Program-made: the position numbers and the translations under genes
Source of the DNA: Planctomycetota bacterium
GTDB taxonomy: Bacteria; Planctomycetota; UBA1135; GCA-002686595
Assembly (NCBI GenBank): GCA_029259655.1
Contig: JAJDET010000054.1
Coordinates: 1-33,281 of the forward strand
Length of the DNA: 33,281 bases
Direction of reading: 5' to 3'
Notes under the pieces: generated by a model
Told to the model about the DNA's origin: nothing
Seen by the model: only the letters and a program-made list of their open reading frames with translations
Databases searched by the model: none
In this document: one piece after another, positions 8,688 through 17,282 of the stretch
Layout of the letters: each line of letters opens with the position of its first letter
Numbering within the stretch: position 1 is the first letter of the stretch

Positions 8688-10015
8688 ACCGAACCATCCC
8701 CTGTCTGGCCGCAGCGCTCGTCGCCTGCACACCTCCGGCCGGTCCGCCCGCCGATCCCGAGCAGCAAGAGCCGGCGGCCACGACCAACCGGATCGACATC
8801 CCTGCGACCGTCCGGAGCAACCTCGGGATCACCTTCGCGAAGGTGGAGGCTCGACGCGTCGCCCAGACGATTCGCGTCCCGGGAGCCTTCGAGTTGCGGC
8901 CCCTCGCGCGCCACGAGTACCGCATGGCCTTGCCCGGCCGGGTCGAGCTCCTGGTCGACCAGTACGACACCGTCGAGTCCGGCCAGCCCTTGTTCCGGTT
9001 CCAGTCGCCCGCGTGGCCCGAGCTCCTGCACGAGATCATCGTCGGCGAGCAGGAGATCGAGACGGCGCTGGCGAAGATCGAGCTCGCGAACGCGAAGACG
9101 GTCGAGGCCGAGCGGAAGCTCGCGCTCGTTCGGGGTCGGATCGAAGGCCTGACGCGGGCGGACTTCAAGGATGCGGACCTCGAGGCGCAGGCCGCCGAGC
9201 TCGAGGCGAGCCTGCCCAGACTCGGCGCCGAGCTGCGGCTCTCCGAGACAGGCCTCTCCAATGCGAGGCGGACGCGCGAGCACGCATTGCACCGCGCGGC
9301 GACGGCCGCTGCGATCCCGGATGGGCAGCTCGAGGAGGAGGTCGAGGGCGGGGTGCCGCGGTACGCGACGATCGACTGGATCGACGTTCGCGCGACGAAG
9401 TCCGGGATCGTCGAGCGGCTGGCCGTCACCGATGGCGCGTTCGTCGAGCCGCCCACCATCGTGCTCTCGATCGTCGACCCCGATGAGGTTCGCTTTCGCG
9501 CGCTCGCGCTCCAGGCGGATCTGCGCGAGCTCTCCGGCGCCGCCGAAGCGCGTATCGTCCCCCCGCGTTCGTCCGGAGTGAAGATCGGCGAAGGTGTCGA
9601 CGCGTCGCTGATGCTGGGCCTGGAGGCCCATCCGGAGGAGCGAACGCTGACGTTGCTCGCCACGCCTCGGGCATCCGCACCGTGGATCCGACCCGGGGTC
9701 TCGGCGTTTCTCGAGGTCGTCGTCGATTCCACCGCCGCCCCGGCCCTCGCGGTTCCGCGCTCCGCCATCGTGCAGGACGGCCTGTCACACGTGTTCTTCC
9801 GGCGCGACCCGAAGGATCCCAACCGGGCCATTCGCGTCGAGGCGGACATGGGCGTCAGCGACGGCCGCTGGGTCGTGCTCGAGAGCGGAGTCGTCCGCGG
9901 CGACGAGGTCGTCCTCGACGGCGCCTACGAGCTGAAGCTCGCGACCGTCCAGTCCGGGCTCGGTCCGCGCACGGGGCACGTTCACGCCGATGGCACCTCA
10001 CACGGTGCTCACTGA
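8684..10015 (+). CDS. RND efflux periplasmic adaptor (membrane fusion) lipoprotein
   Basis: 443 aa. The ATG at 8684 overlaps the previous stop and follows GAGGGAAGAG. A lipobox (ALVAC, Cys15) gives a lipid anchor. Then come a beta-barrel/lipoyl half (RPLARHEYRMALPGRVELL), a long helical hairpin (about 115-225, Ala/Glu/Leu-rich), the second lipoyl half (DVRATKSGIVERLAV) and membrane-proximal beta domains. The last dozen residues carry four His (GHVHADGTSHGAH), as in some CzcB proteins, and may bind metal. The protein links the inner-membrane pump to the outer-membrane factor and may hand over metal ions. The pump gene starts 9 bp downstream. Confidence 0.9.
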   Translation: MNRTIPCLAAALVACTPPAGPPADPEQQEPAATTNRIDIPATVRSNLGITFAKVEARRVAQTIRVPGAFELRPLARHEYRMALPGRVELLVDQYDTVESGQPLFRFQSPAWPELLHEIIVGEQEIETALAKIELANAKTVEAERKLALVRGRIEGLTRADFKDADLEAQAAELEASLPRLGAELRLSETGLSNARRTREHALHRAATAAAIPDGQLEEEVEGGVPRYATIDWIDVRATKSGIVERLAVTDGAFVEPPTIVLSIVDPDEVRFRALALQADLRELSGAAEARIVPPRSSGVKIGEGVDASLMLGLEAHPEERTLTLLATPRASAPWIRPGVSAFLEVVVDSTAAPALAVPRSAIVQDGLSHVFFRRDPKDPNRAIRVEADMGVSDGRWVVLESGVVRGDEVVLDGAYELKLATVQSGLGPRTGHVHADGTSHGAH

Positions 10016-10024
10016 GGACCGGCC

Positions 10025-13000
10025 GTGCTCAAGAACCTCATCCGCTTTTCGATCGACCACGCGGCACTCGTGCTGGTGCTCGCCGGAGTGCTGCTCGGCG
10101 TCGCGGTCTTCCGCCTGCCGCGAACGCCCGTCGACGTCTTCCCGGAGCTGAACGCACCCACTGTCGTCGTGATGGCCGAGGCGCCGGGCCTCGCTGCGGA
10201 CGAGGTCGAGCTCTACGTGACGCTGCAGATCGAGGCCGCCGTGAACGGCATTCCCGGCGTTCGCCGCGTCCGGACCTCGAGCGCCATCGGGCTCGCGATC
10301 GCGTACATCGAGTTCGAGTGGGGGAAGGACATCTACCGGGCGCGGCAGCTCGTCGCGGAGCGGCTCGACTCGGTGCGCGAGGAGCTGCCGAGGAACACGC
10401 ACGCGGAGATGACCCCGATCACCTCGATCACCGGGGAGATCATGCTGCTCGCGGTCTCCTCACCGAACGGCACCCAGAGCGACCTCGACCTGCGCTCCTA
10501 CGCCGAGTTCGATCTCCGGAACAAGCTGCTCGCGATCCCAGGCGTGGCCCAGGTGTCGGTCATCGGCGGCGACCTGCCCGAGTACCAGGTCCTGGTCGAG
10601 CAGGAGAAGCTGCGCCTCTACGGCCTCACGGTGCACGACGTCGTCGTTGCGGCCGGGGCCGCCCACAGCACGCTCTCCGCCGGCTACCTCCCCGACGTCG
10701 ACAACCTCGAGCTGCCCATCCGCCAGAGCGGTCGCGTGCGATCGGTGGAAGACATCGCCGGAGCGATGGTGAAGATCCACGGCGGGGCGCCGGTTACGAT
10801 CGGCGAGGTCGCCGACGTCCGGTTGGGGCCGGCACCGAAGCGGGGCACGGGTTCGGACGGTGGGAACCCGGCGGTCGTCATGACCCTGCAGAAGGCCCCC
10901 GGCACGAACACGCTCGCGATCACACGCGAGGTGGACGCGCTGCTCGACGCGCTCGAGCCGTCGATGCCGACGGGCGTGAACGTCAATCGGCAGATCTTCC
11001 GGCAGGCGGACTTCATCGACCTCGCCGTACACAACGTCGTCGTGGCCCTGCGCGACGCGGCGATCATCGTCGCCGTCATCCTCGCGCTGTTCCTGCTCAA
11101 CCTGCGCACGACGCTGGTGACGCTCACGGCGCTCCCCCTCTCTCTCGCCGCCGGTCTGCTGGTGCTCGACGCGCTCGGGGAGACGATCAACGTGATGACC
11201 CTCGGCGGGCTGGCGATCGCGGTCGGCAGCCTGGTCGACGACGCGATCATCGACGTGGAGAACGTCTTCCGAAGGCTCCGGCAGAACGCGAGCCTGCCCG
11301 CGGGCGAGCGTCGGGAGAAGCGCAGGGTCATCTACGACGCGAGCAACGAGATCCGCCCGGCGATGGTCTTCGCGACGATCATCATCGCGCTCGTCTTCTT
11401 TCCACTGATGTTCCTGGAGGGGATCGAGGGGCGCTTCTTCCGGCCGCTGGGCATCGCCTTCGTCGTCTCGATCCTCGCGTCGCTGGTCGTTGCGCTGACG
11501 GTCACGCCCGCGCTGTGCCGATTCCTGCTGCACGCGGAGCCCACCGCGCGCGAGGCGCAGGACGGGTTCCTGGTCCGGGCCCTGAAGCGGATCTACGAGC
11601 CGATGGTCCGCTTCGCGTTGCGTCATCGCGGGCTCGTGCTCGGCACGGCCGGCGTGGCGACGGGCCTGACCGTCTGGCTCGGCGCGACCTTCGGCACCTC
11701 GTTCCTCCCTGAGTTCAACGAGGGCACCTTCACGATCGGCCTCTTTGCGCCTCCGGGAACGTCGCTCGGGGCCAGTGACCGGATGGCTTCCGCGATCGAG
11801 TCGCGGATCCTCGCCATCGAGGGCGTGCGCAGCGTGACGCGCCGCACGGGGCGCGCGGAGCGCGACGAACACGCGGAGCCCGTGAGCAACTCCGAGATCG
11901 AGGTCACCGTCCTGCCGGGCGCGAGGAAGGAGGAGGTGCGGGCGCGCATCACCCGCGTGCTCGAGGATGTCCCCGGAATCACCACGAACGTCGGCCAGCC
12001 CATCCAGCACAGGCTCAGCCACATCCTGTCCGGGACGCCGGCGGCGATCGCGATCAGCGTGTACGGGGACGACCTCGAGGGACTGCGCAGCATCGCGCGG
12101 GAGATCGAGGGCGAGCTCGTGGCGCTCCCTGGCACACGCGATGTCGCGGCCAACCGGGAGGTGATGATCCAGTCCCTGCCGATCGTGTACCGGCCGGCGG
12201 ACCTCGCCGCCTATGGCCTCACTCCACTGTCTGCCGGTAGTCAGGTGCGCGATGCCGTGTTCGGTGTGACGGTCGCGGAGGTGAACGAGGGCGTGCGCCG
12301 CTACGGGCTTGCCGTCCGTCTCCATCCGGACGAGCGCGACGACGTCGACGACCTGCGGCGCCTCATCCTGCGCGGGCAGGGAGGAGCGCTCGTGCGTCTG
12401 GAAGAGGTCGCGGACATCGGCCCCGAGCTGGCCTCGAACCTGATCGCGCGCGAGAACTCGCAGCGCAAGGCGGTGGTCTCGCTCAACGTCGACGAGGGTG
12501 CGAACCTCGGTCACCTCGTCGAGCAGGTCCGGCGCAGGGTCGACCCGATCGTCGAGCGCTACGGCTACCGTGCGAACTACGGGGGGCAGTTCGAGGCGCA
12601 GCAGTCCGCGAGCCGCGCGATCCTCGTCTTCAGCGGCGTGGTGCTCCTGGTCATGCTCGTGCTGTTGCACCTCGCGATCGGCTCCCTGCGGGTCTCCTTG
12701 CTCGTGCTCGTCAACCTGCCGCTGGCCCTCATCGGCGGAGTCCTCGCGATCTTCATCTACGAGTCGGCGGATCTCGTCCACAACGTCGCCGGCCTGTTCG
12801 GTGGGGGGGGATACGTCGCACCTGTGCTCTCGATCGCGAGTCTGGTCGGGTTCATCACGCTGTTCGGAATCGCCGTGCGCAACGGGATCCTGCTCGTGAA
12901 CCACTACCGCTACCTGATCGAAGTGGAAGGGCGTCCGGTCTTCGACGCCATCGTTCGAGGCTCGATGGAGCGCCTGGTGCCGATCCTGATGACCGCCCTC

Positions 13001-13183
13001 ACCGCCGCGCTGGCGCTCGTTCCCATCGTCATCGAGGGCGATCAGCCCGGCAACGAGATCCTCGCGCCGCTCTCGGTCGTCATTCTCGGCGGCCTCTTGA
13101 CGTCTACCTTCCTGAATCTCGTACTCGTTCCCGCAGGCTACGCGGCGATCCACTCCGTCCGCGAGCCGGAGGACCTCACGTGA
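10025..13183 (+). CDS. heavy-metal efflux RND pump (CzcA/CusA family)
   Basis: 1052 aa, the usual HME-RND length, from a GTG at 10025. Typical landmarks are present: the N-terminal PRTPVDVFPELNAP region, two large periplasmic portions and 12 expected membrane segments. The TM4 signature GGLAIAVGSLVDDAIIDVEN includes Asp405, Asp406, Asp410 and Glu412; Asp405 matches the position of the proton-relay Asp of CusA. By eye the methionines of the CusA copper/silver path appear to be absent (EPVSNSEIEV and HRLSHILSGT where CusA has Met), which argues for a divalent metal such as Zn, Co, Ni or Cd rather than Cu(I)/Ag(I). Specificity is therefore inference. It is a proton-driven pump in the inner membrane. 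Confidence 0.93.
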   Translation: MLKNLIRFSIDHAALVLVLAGVLLGVAVFRLPRTPVDVFPELNAPTVVVMAEAPGLAADEVELYVTLQIEAAVNGIPGVRRVRTSSAIGLAIAYIEFEWGKDIYRARQLVAERLDSVREELPRNTHAEMTPITSITGEIMLLAVSSPNGTQSDLDLRSYAEFDLRNKLLAIPGVAQVSVIGGDLPEYQVLVEQEKLRLYGLTVHDVVVAAGAAHSTLSAGYLPDVDNLELPIRQSGRVRSVEDIAGAMVKIHGGAPVTIGEVADVRLGPAPKRGTGSDGGNPAVVMTLQKAPGTNTLAITREVDALLDALEPSMPTGVNVNRQIFRQADFIDLAVHNVVVALRDAAIIVAVILALFLLNLRTTLVTLTALPLSLAAGLLVLDALGETINVMTLGGLAIAVGSLVDDAIIDVENVFRRLRQNASLPAGERREKRRVIYDASNEIRPAMVFATIIIALVFFPLMFLEGIEGRFFRPLGIAFVVSILASLVVALTVTPALCRFLLHAEPTAREAQDGFLVRALKRIYEPMVRFALRHRGLVLGTAGVATGLTVWLGATFGTSFLPEFNEGTFTIGLFAPPGTSLGASDRMASAIESRILAIEGVRSVTRRTGRAERDEHAEPVSNSEIEVTVLPGARKEEVRARITRVLEDVPGITTNVGQPIQHRLSHILSGTPAAIAISVYGDDLEGLRSIAREIEGELVALPGTRDVAANREVMIQSLPIVYRPADLAAYGLTPLSAGSQVRDAVFGVTVAEVNEGVRRYGLAVRLHPDERDDVDDLRRLILRGQGGALVRLEEVADIGPELASNLIARENSQRKAVVSLNVDEGANLGHLVEQVRRRVDPIVERYGYRANYGGQFEAQQSASRAILVFSGVVLLVMLVLLHLAIGSLRVSLLVLVNLPLALIGGVLAIFIYESADLVHNVAGLFGGGGYVAPVLSIASLVGFITLFGIAVRNGILLVNHYRYLIEVEGRPVFDAIVRGSMERLVPILMTALTAALALVPIVIEGDQPGNEILAPLSVVILGGLLTSTFLNLVLVPAGYAAIHSVREPEDLT

Positions 13184-13203
13184 CCCCTCACCCGGAGCTC
13201 TCG

Positions 13204-13677
13204 ATGAAGCGCGCACCTCTTCTCCTCGCCGGATTCACCGCAGCGGCGCTGTTCGCCGCCTGCGGCAGCGGCGACGGATCACGAGCCTCCGACTCTTCCT
13301 CCACGGAGACTGAACGCGAGTCCGAGGACAGCGAGGATCACTCGCACGACGAGGACTCGCTCGGCACGGTCGAGATCGGCGACCTCTCGGTCGAGCTCGC
13401 GCAGGGGCACGGTGCGATCACCGGCGGTTCGGAGGGCCACCTCGTCGTCAAGCTGCCGTACTCCGACAGCGGATCGACCGTCGTGCGCGCCTGGATCGGA
13501 ACCGAGGACCGGACGCTCAGCTACGTCGGGAAGGGCGAGTACGCGCCCTCGCACGACGACTACGACGTGCACGCGACCGCGCCGGACCCGTTGCCGGCGG
13601 ACGCGCGCTGGTGGATCGAGATCGCGAAGCCGGACGGGACGAAGGTCGTGGGATCGGCGCAGCCGATCCTGGAGTAG
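13204..13677 (+). CDS. small acidic lipoprotein of the metal-efflux operon
   Basis: 157 aa. The ATG at 13204 has GGAG six nt upstream and is preferred over a GTG at 13180 that overlaps the pump's stop. The signal ends in ALFAAC-GSGDG, a lipoprotein site. An acidic Ser/Asp/Glu segment with HSHDED follows. The C-terminal 110 residues look beta-rich (GTVEIGDLSVELAQGHGAI, then KLPYSDSG, then WIGTEDR and WWIEIAKPDGTKV). The domain was not recognised with certainty. Its place after the pump and the His/Asp-rich linker suggest a periplasmic metal-binding accessory protein, by context only. Confidence 0.65.
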   Translation: MKRAPLLLAGFTAAALFAACGSGDGSRASDSSSTETERESEDSEDHSHDEDSLGTVEIGDLSVELAQGHGAITGGSEGHLVVKLPYSDSGSTVVRAWIGTEDRTLSYVGKGEYAPSHDDYDVHATAPDPLPADARWWIEIAKPDGTKVVGSAQPILE

Positions 13678-13689
13678 CGCCGCCGGGCC

Positions 13690-15072
13690 ATGTGGAGCAC
13701 ACGCGCTCTCCTCTACGCGGCCATCTACTTCCCGATGCTCGCCGGGTCGTGCATCCCGGGGCACAACCGGAGGCTCGTGGGCGAGAGCGGGCCGCTCTGT
13801 CTCCTCTTCGCGGTGGCGTTCGTCTACGTCGGGATGTGGCAGGACCACGAAAGGCGGAGTTCCGACACGGGTGCGCGTGTGCTCCGCTGGCCCCCGCTCG
13901 AGGGAGAGGTCTGGTGGCTCGCGTGCGTGGGGGTCGTGCTCACCGTGTTCGCGACCCTCCCGCTGGAGCGGATGGAGCTCGACGCGTTCGTCTGGGCCGG
14001 AGCGCTCGTCGTCTACCTGCGCTTCGCACCGAGTATCGCAGACAGCCTCCGGTGGAATTTCGGCCGGCGCGGCACGCGCTCCCTGTTCGAGCTCGGCGGG
14101 TTCTTCCTGGGCCTCGTCTTCATCAGCACGCTCCGGCCGGTCGAGGACGGGGCCGCGGGGGTCCTCCGTTACCTGCCGGTCCTGGCGGTTCCCGTCGGAG
14201 TGGGCTGGGGCCTCCACTCGCTCCAGCGCTGGATCCGCACCTCCTACCTCGACGGCGACCTCCTGGTCCTCGGCCGCTCGCTCTCCCTCTCGACGACCAC
14301 TCCTCACCTCCTCGTCGCGGGAGCCTCCATCACGAGCGGTCTCTTCGGCGGGCCGCCGATGATGATCCTGGTCCTCGTCGCGCTCGGTCTGATGACCACC
14401 CGCCCGGGGGGAGAGCCGGTGCACCGGGAGTCGACCGACGCCGCGCGCTTGCTCGCGCCGCTCCTGCTCCCGCTCCTGGGCTGCGTCGCGTTGCACGCGT
14501 TCGATCCACCTCCGGTCGCGAATGGGGTCGTCGCCAGTCACGCCACGGTCGGTCTCTACCTCAGGGCTATGGAGCTCGGCCTGCCCTGGCTCGCGCTCGT
14601 AGTGGCGTGGGTGCTCGACCGACGCCGTGGCGAAAAGGGATTCCTCCCCTCGCTCGTGATCGGAGCGGCTGTGCTCCTCGCGCTGGCTCTCGGTGCGCCG
14701 GGATTCCACCGGGAGCTGATCGAGGCGAGCGGGCTGGCGGTGGAATGGACGACCGTGTCGTGGAGCTTCGAGCCGAGTGGGGCCGTGACGTGGTGGAGCC
14801 TGGATGCGGGAGCCACGCTCACCGCCCAGGCCTGGTTCACCTTGCTGCTCACGTCGTGGATCGCGCTCCGGGCCTGGCTCACGCGGCCTCGCGGGAGGCC
14901 GCCGCTCGCTCCGCTCCTGGTCGCCGCAGTCGCGACTCTGCTCATCGGAGCCTGGGCGACTCCGCGCTTCGGGACGGCGGGTGTGGCCTGGGCCGCGTCC
15001 GCGAGCGTGGTCGCCGCGTGCTTCACGGAGGTCGTGTGTGCGAGGCTCGCGCGGCGTCGTCCGGCGGCCTAG
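13690..15072 (+). CDS. polytopic membrane protein of unknown function
   Basis: 460 aa with roughly eleven hydrophobic segments spread over the whole length, joined by short Arg-rich loops. No signal peptide, ATP-binding, metal-binding or transporter signature was recognised. The start is ATG at 13690, 12 bp after the lipoprotein gene and without a clear ribosome site, so it is probably translated with the upstream operon. This could place it with metal efflux, but no sequence feature supports that role. Its TAG stop lies within the same CTAG tetranucleotide as the TAG of the opposing kelch gene. Confidence 0.65.
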   Translation: MWSTRALLYAAIYFPMLAGSCIPGHNRRLVGESGPLCLLFAVAFVYVGMWQDHERRSSDTGARVLRWPPLEGEVWWLACVGVVLTVFATLPLERMELDAFVWAGALVVYLRFAPSIADSLRWNFGRRGTRSLFELGGFFLGLVFISTLRPVEDGAAGVLRYLPVLAVPVGVGWGLHSLQRWIRTSYLDGDLLVLGRSLSLSTTTPHLLVAGASITSGLFGGPPMMILVLVALGLMTTRPGGEPVHRESTDAARLLAPLLLPLLGCVALHAFDPPPVANGVVASHATVGLYLRAMELGLPWLALVVAWVLDRRRGEKGFLPSLVIGAAVLLALALGAPGFHRELIEASGLAVEWTTVSWSFEPSGAVTWWSLDAGATLTAQAWFTLLLTSWIALRAWLTRPRGRPPLAPLLVAAVATLLIGAWATPRFGTAGVAWAASASVVAACFTEVVCARLARRRPAA

Positions 15073-17237
15073 AGCGTCCAGGCGAAACGCGTCGCGCCGA
15101 TCGGGTCGGCCCCGTGTTCGGTGGCGAAGCCCAGGGCCAGGACCTCGGGCGCTTCGGCGCCGCCCGGTTTCACGGTGACCTCGACCTTCAGGTAGCGCCC
15201 CGCGGGCGGTTTCCGCGCCCACGCGCTCCACTCCGCGAGATCGGATGACGACGCGAAGCGGAACGACGCCGTCGCCTCGCCCGGGAGCCGGACGTCGCAG
15301 GCGAGGTGACGCAGCTCGGGGAACGCGTCGCGGTCGAAGACCCAGGTCCCGCGGCCCTCGGCCTCGGGAGCGAGGTGCAGCCGCCAGGCATCGTTCAGGA
15401 AGCGGTCGACGGCGCTGCGACCGCACAGGACGAAGAAGCGGTCGAGGTCCTCGTCGTAGGCCATCCCGTAGAAGCCCCCGCGACGCGACGGCGAGTCGGC
15501 CGCGTCCGTGCGCGTCCAGCGCGCCTCGGCAGGATCGTACGTCCACAGGTCGTCGTTGCGCACGGAGCGCTGGTCCTGCACGCCGCCGAAGAGGACGAAG
15601 CGACCGCGCTTCGAGTCGTGGGCGAAGGCGGAGCGAACGCGCGGCGACGGGGCCTCGCCGACGTCCTTGACGACGATCGTGTTCCCCTCGACGTCCCAGT
15701 GGGCGGTGACGTCCTGGAAGAGGTTCTCGTCGTTCACACGAACGGCGCCGCCGAAGAGGATCACGTTCCCCGTGTCGGGGTCGTGGCCGATCATCGGGGA
15801 CGAGCCCGGGTCGTAGCGGAACCGCGGACCCGCCTCGAACTCCACCTTCGGCCAGGGGAACGCGTCCCAGCGATCGGCGTCCGGGTCGTAGGCGAACACC
15901 CTCGGCCTGCGGAGGAGGAGGAAGCGTCGCAGCCCCGGGTGGTAGAGGGTCGCCCGGTTCGCGAGCTCGGGCAGCGGATCGCCCGACGGATGCCGTTCTT
16001 CCCAGCGCTCCTCCTCGACGTGGAACACCCACGTGTCGTCGAACTTCGGCGCCTCGTCCACGTCGTTCTGCCATCCGCCCGGGTAGAGGACGATCCCGTG
16101 GTCGGGGCTGTAGGCGGCGAACTGGTGGCAGCGCGGCGAGGGTGCGGGGCCGTCGACTGCGACGCGGCGCCAGGTCGCGAGGTCGGTCCGGTAGATCCAG
16201 GTGTCGTCGGTGTTCGCCCAGGGCCAGACGTGCGTGTCGCGCGTCTCGCCGCCGTAGACGAACACCCGGTGGTTGCCGAGGTAGACCGTCGGGTGCGTCG
16301 TGCGCGCGAGCGGGCGGAGGTCGGGGCGATCGCGACGCCACTGTCCCTCCGTCCAGCGCAAGCGGCCGTCGCGAACGGCGAGGTGATCGCGCACTCCGAG
16401 CCTCCAGTCGGACGCGTTCTCCAGCACCGGTTGCCGCACGACGCCGACCCACGTCTTGATCTCGTGGAGCGCGTCCCCGCTCCGCACCGAGAGGACGTGC
16501 TCTCCCGGTTGGAGAGGGGGGGCGTGGCGTTCCGCGAGCTCGTCCGTGGTCAGGGCGCGGGAGAGGACGCGCAGGTCGTCGACGACGCAGGCGAGACCGC
16601 CGGCCTCGAGGCCGCGTTCGAGCGTCGACTCCCCGTCCTCGCGCCGCCTTCCTCGCGCCTCGCCGTCGACCACGAGTCGCAGCGCGGCGAGCTCGGGCCC
16701 GTCGGCCACGACGCCCACGTGGTGCCATCGACCGGCTTCGAGCGGGGTCCCGGAGCGCAGGGTCGTGCCCTCGATGCGAAGGAGCGCGTGGCCCTCGCGG
16801 TCCCGCACGAGCTCGAAGGCACCCGGTGCGTGCAAAACCCTTTCGGCGGAGCCCGAGGGAGCCGAGTCCGGCCGGATCCAGAAGTCGACGGTCCAGGGGC
16901 CCTCGAGCCGTCCTGTCTCGAGGGCCAGTGTCTCCCCGGCGGCGAGCGCACGACCCGCGCCGAAGCGGCCCGCGACGGAGCCCTCGTGGAACGGTCGGTA
17001 GAGGCGCGTTCCGTGCGCGAGTCCGGACTCGCCCCAGGGCACGACGATCGCCGCTCCGTCCGCGCTCGGCCGCGGCACGGGCGGAAGTCCGTCCCAGGCG
17101 TAGGTGAGGTCCGCGGCGCCGCGCGGAGGCGTGAACGTGACCTCCGGTGGTTCGAGCCGGAAGGCCGGCTCGCCGCCCACGGGCGGATGCGCGCAGGCGG
17201 CGAGCAGCAGGCCGCAGATCGTGAGGGTGAGGGGCAT
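15069..17237 (-). CDS. LamG/kelch-repeat lipoprotein
   Basis: 722 aa. The start at 17237 lacks a Shine-Dalgarno and lies 10 nt after a TATACT box. Residues 1-15 form a lipoprotein signal (CGLLLAAC). Residues about 95-225 resemble a LamG/concanavalin-type jelly roll (WTVDFWIRPDS, GRWHHVGVVADG, VVDDLRVLSRAL). About residues 285-620 hold kelch blades (VFVYGGETRDT, IVLYPGGWQND, VILFGGAVRV, RFVLFGGVQDQRS). The C-terminus adds a beta-rich segment. The protein is likely anchored to a membrane facing the periplasm or outside and may bind glycans or proteins. No enzyme motif was seen. It is divergent from the sulfatase-like lipoprotein. Confidence 0.75.
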   Translation of the reverse strand: MPLTLTICGLLLAACAHPPVGGEPAFRLEPPEVTFTPPRGAADLTYAWDGLPPVPRPSADGAAIVVPWGESGLAHGTRLYRPFHEGSVAGRFGAGRALAAGETLALETGRLEGPWTVDFWIRPDSAPSGSAERVLHAPGAFELVRDREGHALLRIEGTTLRSGTPLEAGRWHHVGVVADGPELAALRLVVDGEARGRRREDGESTLERGLEAGGLACVVDDLRVLSRALTTDELAERHAPPLQPGEHVLSVRSGDALHEIKTWVGVVRQPVLENASDWRLGVRDHLAVRDGRLRWTEGQWRRDRPDLRPLARTTHPTVYLGNHRVFVYGGETRDTHVWPWANTDDTWIYRTDLATWRRVAVDGPAPSPRCHQFAAYSPDHGIVLYPGGWQNDVDEAPKFDDTWVFHVEEERWEERHPSGDPLPELANRATLYHPGLRRFLLLRRPRVFAYDPDADRWDAFPWPKVEFEAGPRFRYDPGSSPMIGHDPDTGNVILFGGAVRVNDENLFQDVTAHWDVEGNTIVVKDVGEAPSPRVRSAFAHDSKRGRFVLFGGVQDQRSVRNDDLWTYDPAEARWTRTDAADSPSRRGGFYGMAYDEDLDRFFVLCGRSAVDRFLNDAWRLHLAPEAEGRGTWVFDRDAFPELRHLACDVRLPGEATASFRFASSSDLAEWSAWARKPPAGRYLKVEVTVKPGGAEAPEVLALGFATEHGADPIGATRFAWTL

Positions 17238-17247
17238 CGAGCCGAAG

Positions 17248-17253
17248 AGTATA
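17248..17253 (-). promoter_or_regulatory. -10 box (TATACT) of the kelch lipoprotein gene
   Basis: TATACT reads on the minus strand at 17253-17248, 10 nt before the ATG at 17237. No Shine-Dalgarno lies between them, so the transcript would have a leader of only a few nucleotides or none. Confidence 0.45.
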
Positions 17254-17268
17254 GGTGGAACGGCTTGG

Positions 17269-17274
17269 TAGGCT
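17269..17274 (+). promoter_or_regulatory. -10-like box (TAGGCT) of the sulfatase-like gene
   Basis: TAGGCT lies 8 nt before the ATG at 17283, and no Shine-Dalgarno is present. Together with the opposing TATACT box it fills the 45-bp gap between two divergent genes. Confidence 0.35.
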
Positions 17275-17282
17275 CTCCGCCC

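Noticed and set aside
13180..13203. GTG start of the small lipoprotein overlapping the pump stop
   Set aside because: The ATG at 13204 has GGAG at ideal distance and starts directly with a lipoprotein signal.
10460..13216. A 918-codon open frame antisense to the RND pump, and similar long antisense frames at 4973-6349, 13279-16728 and 15306-17282
   Set aside because: These are composition shadows: the opposite strand carries well-recognised families, and the translated shadows are Arg/Asp/Glu-rich with no domain motifs.
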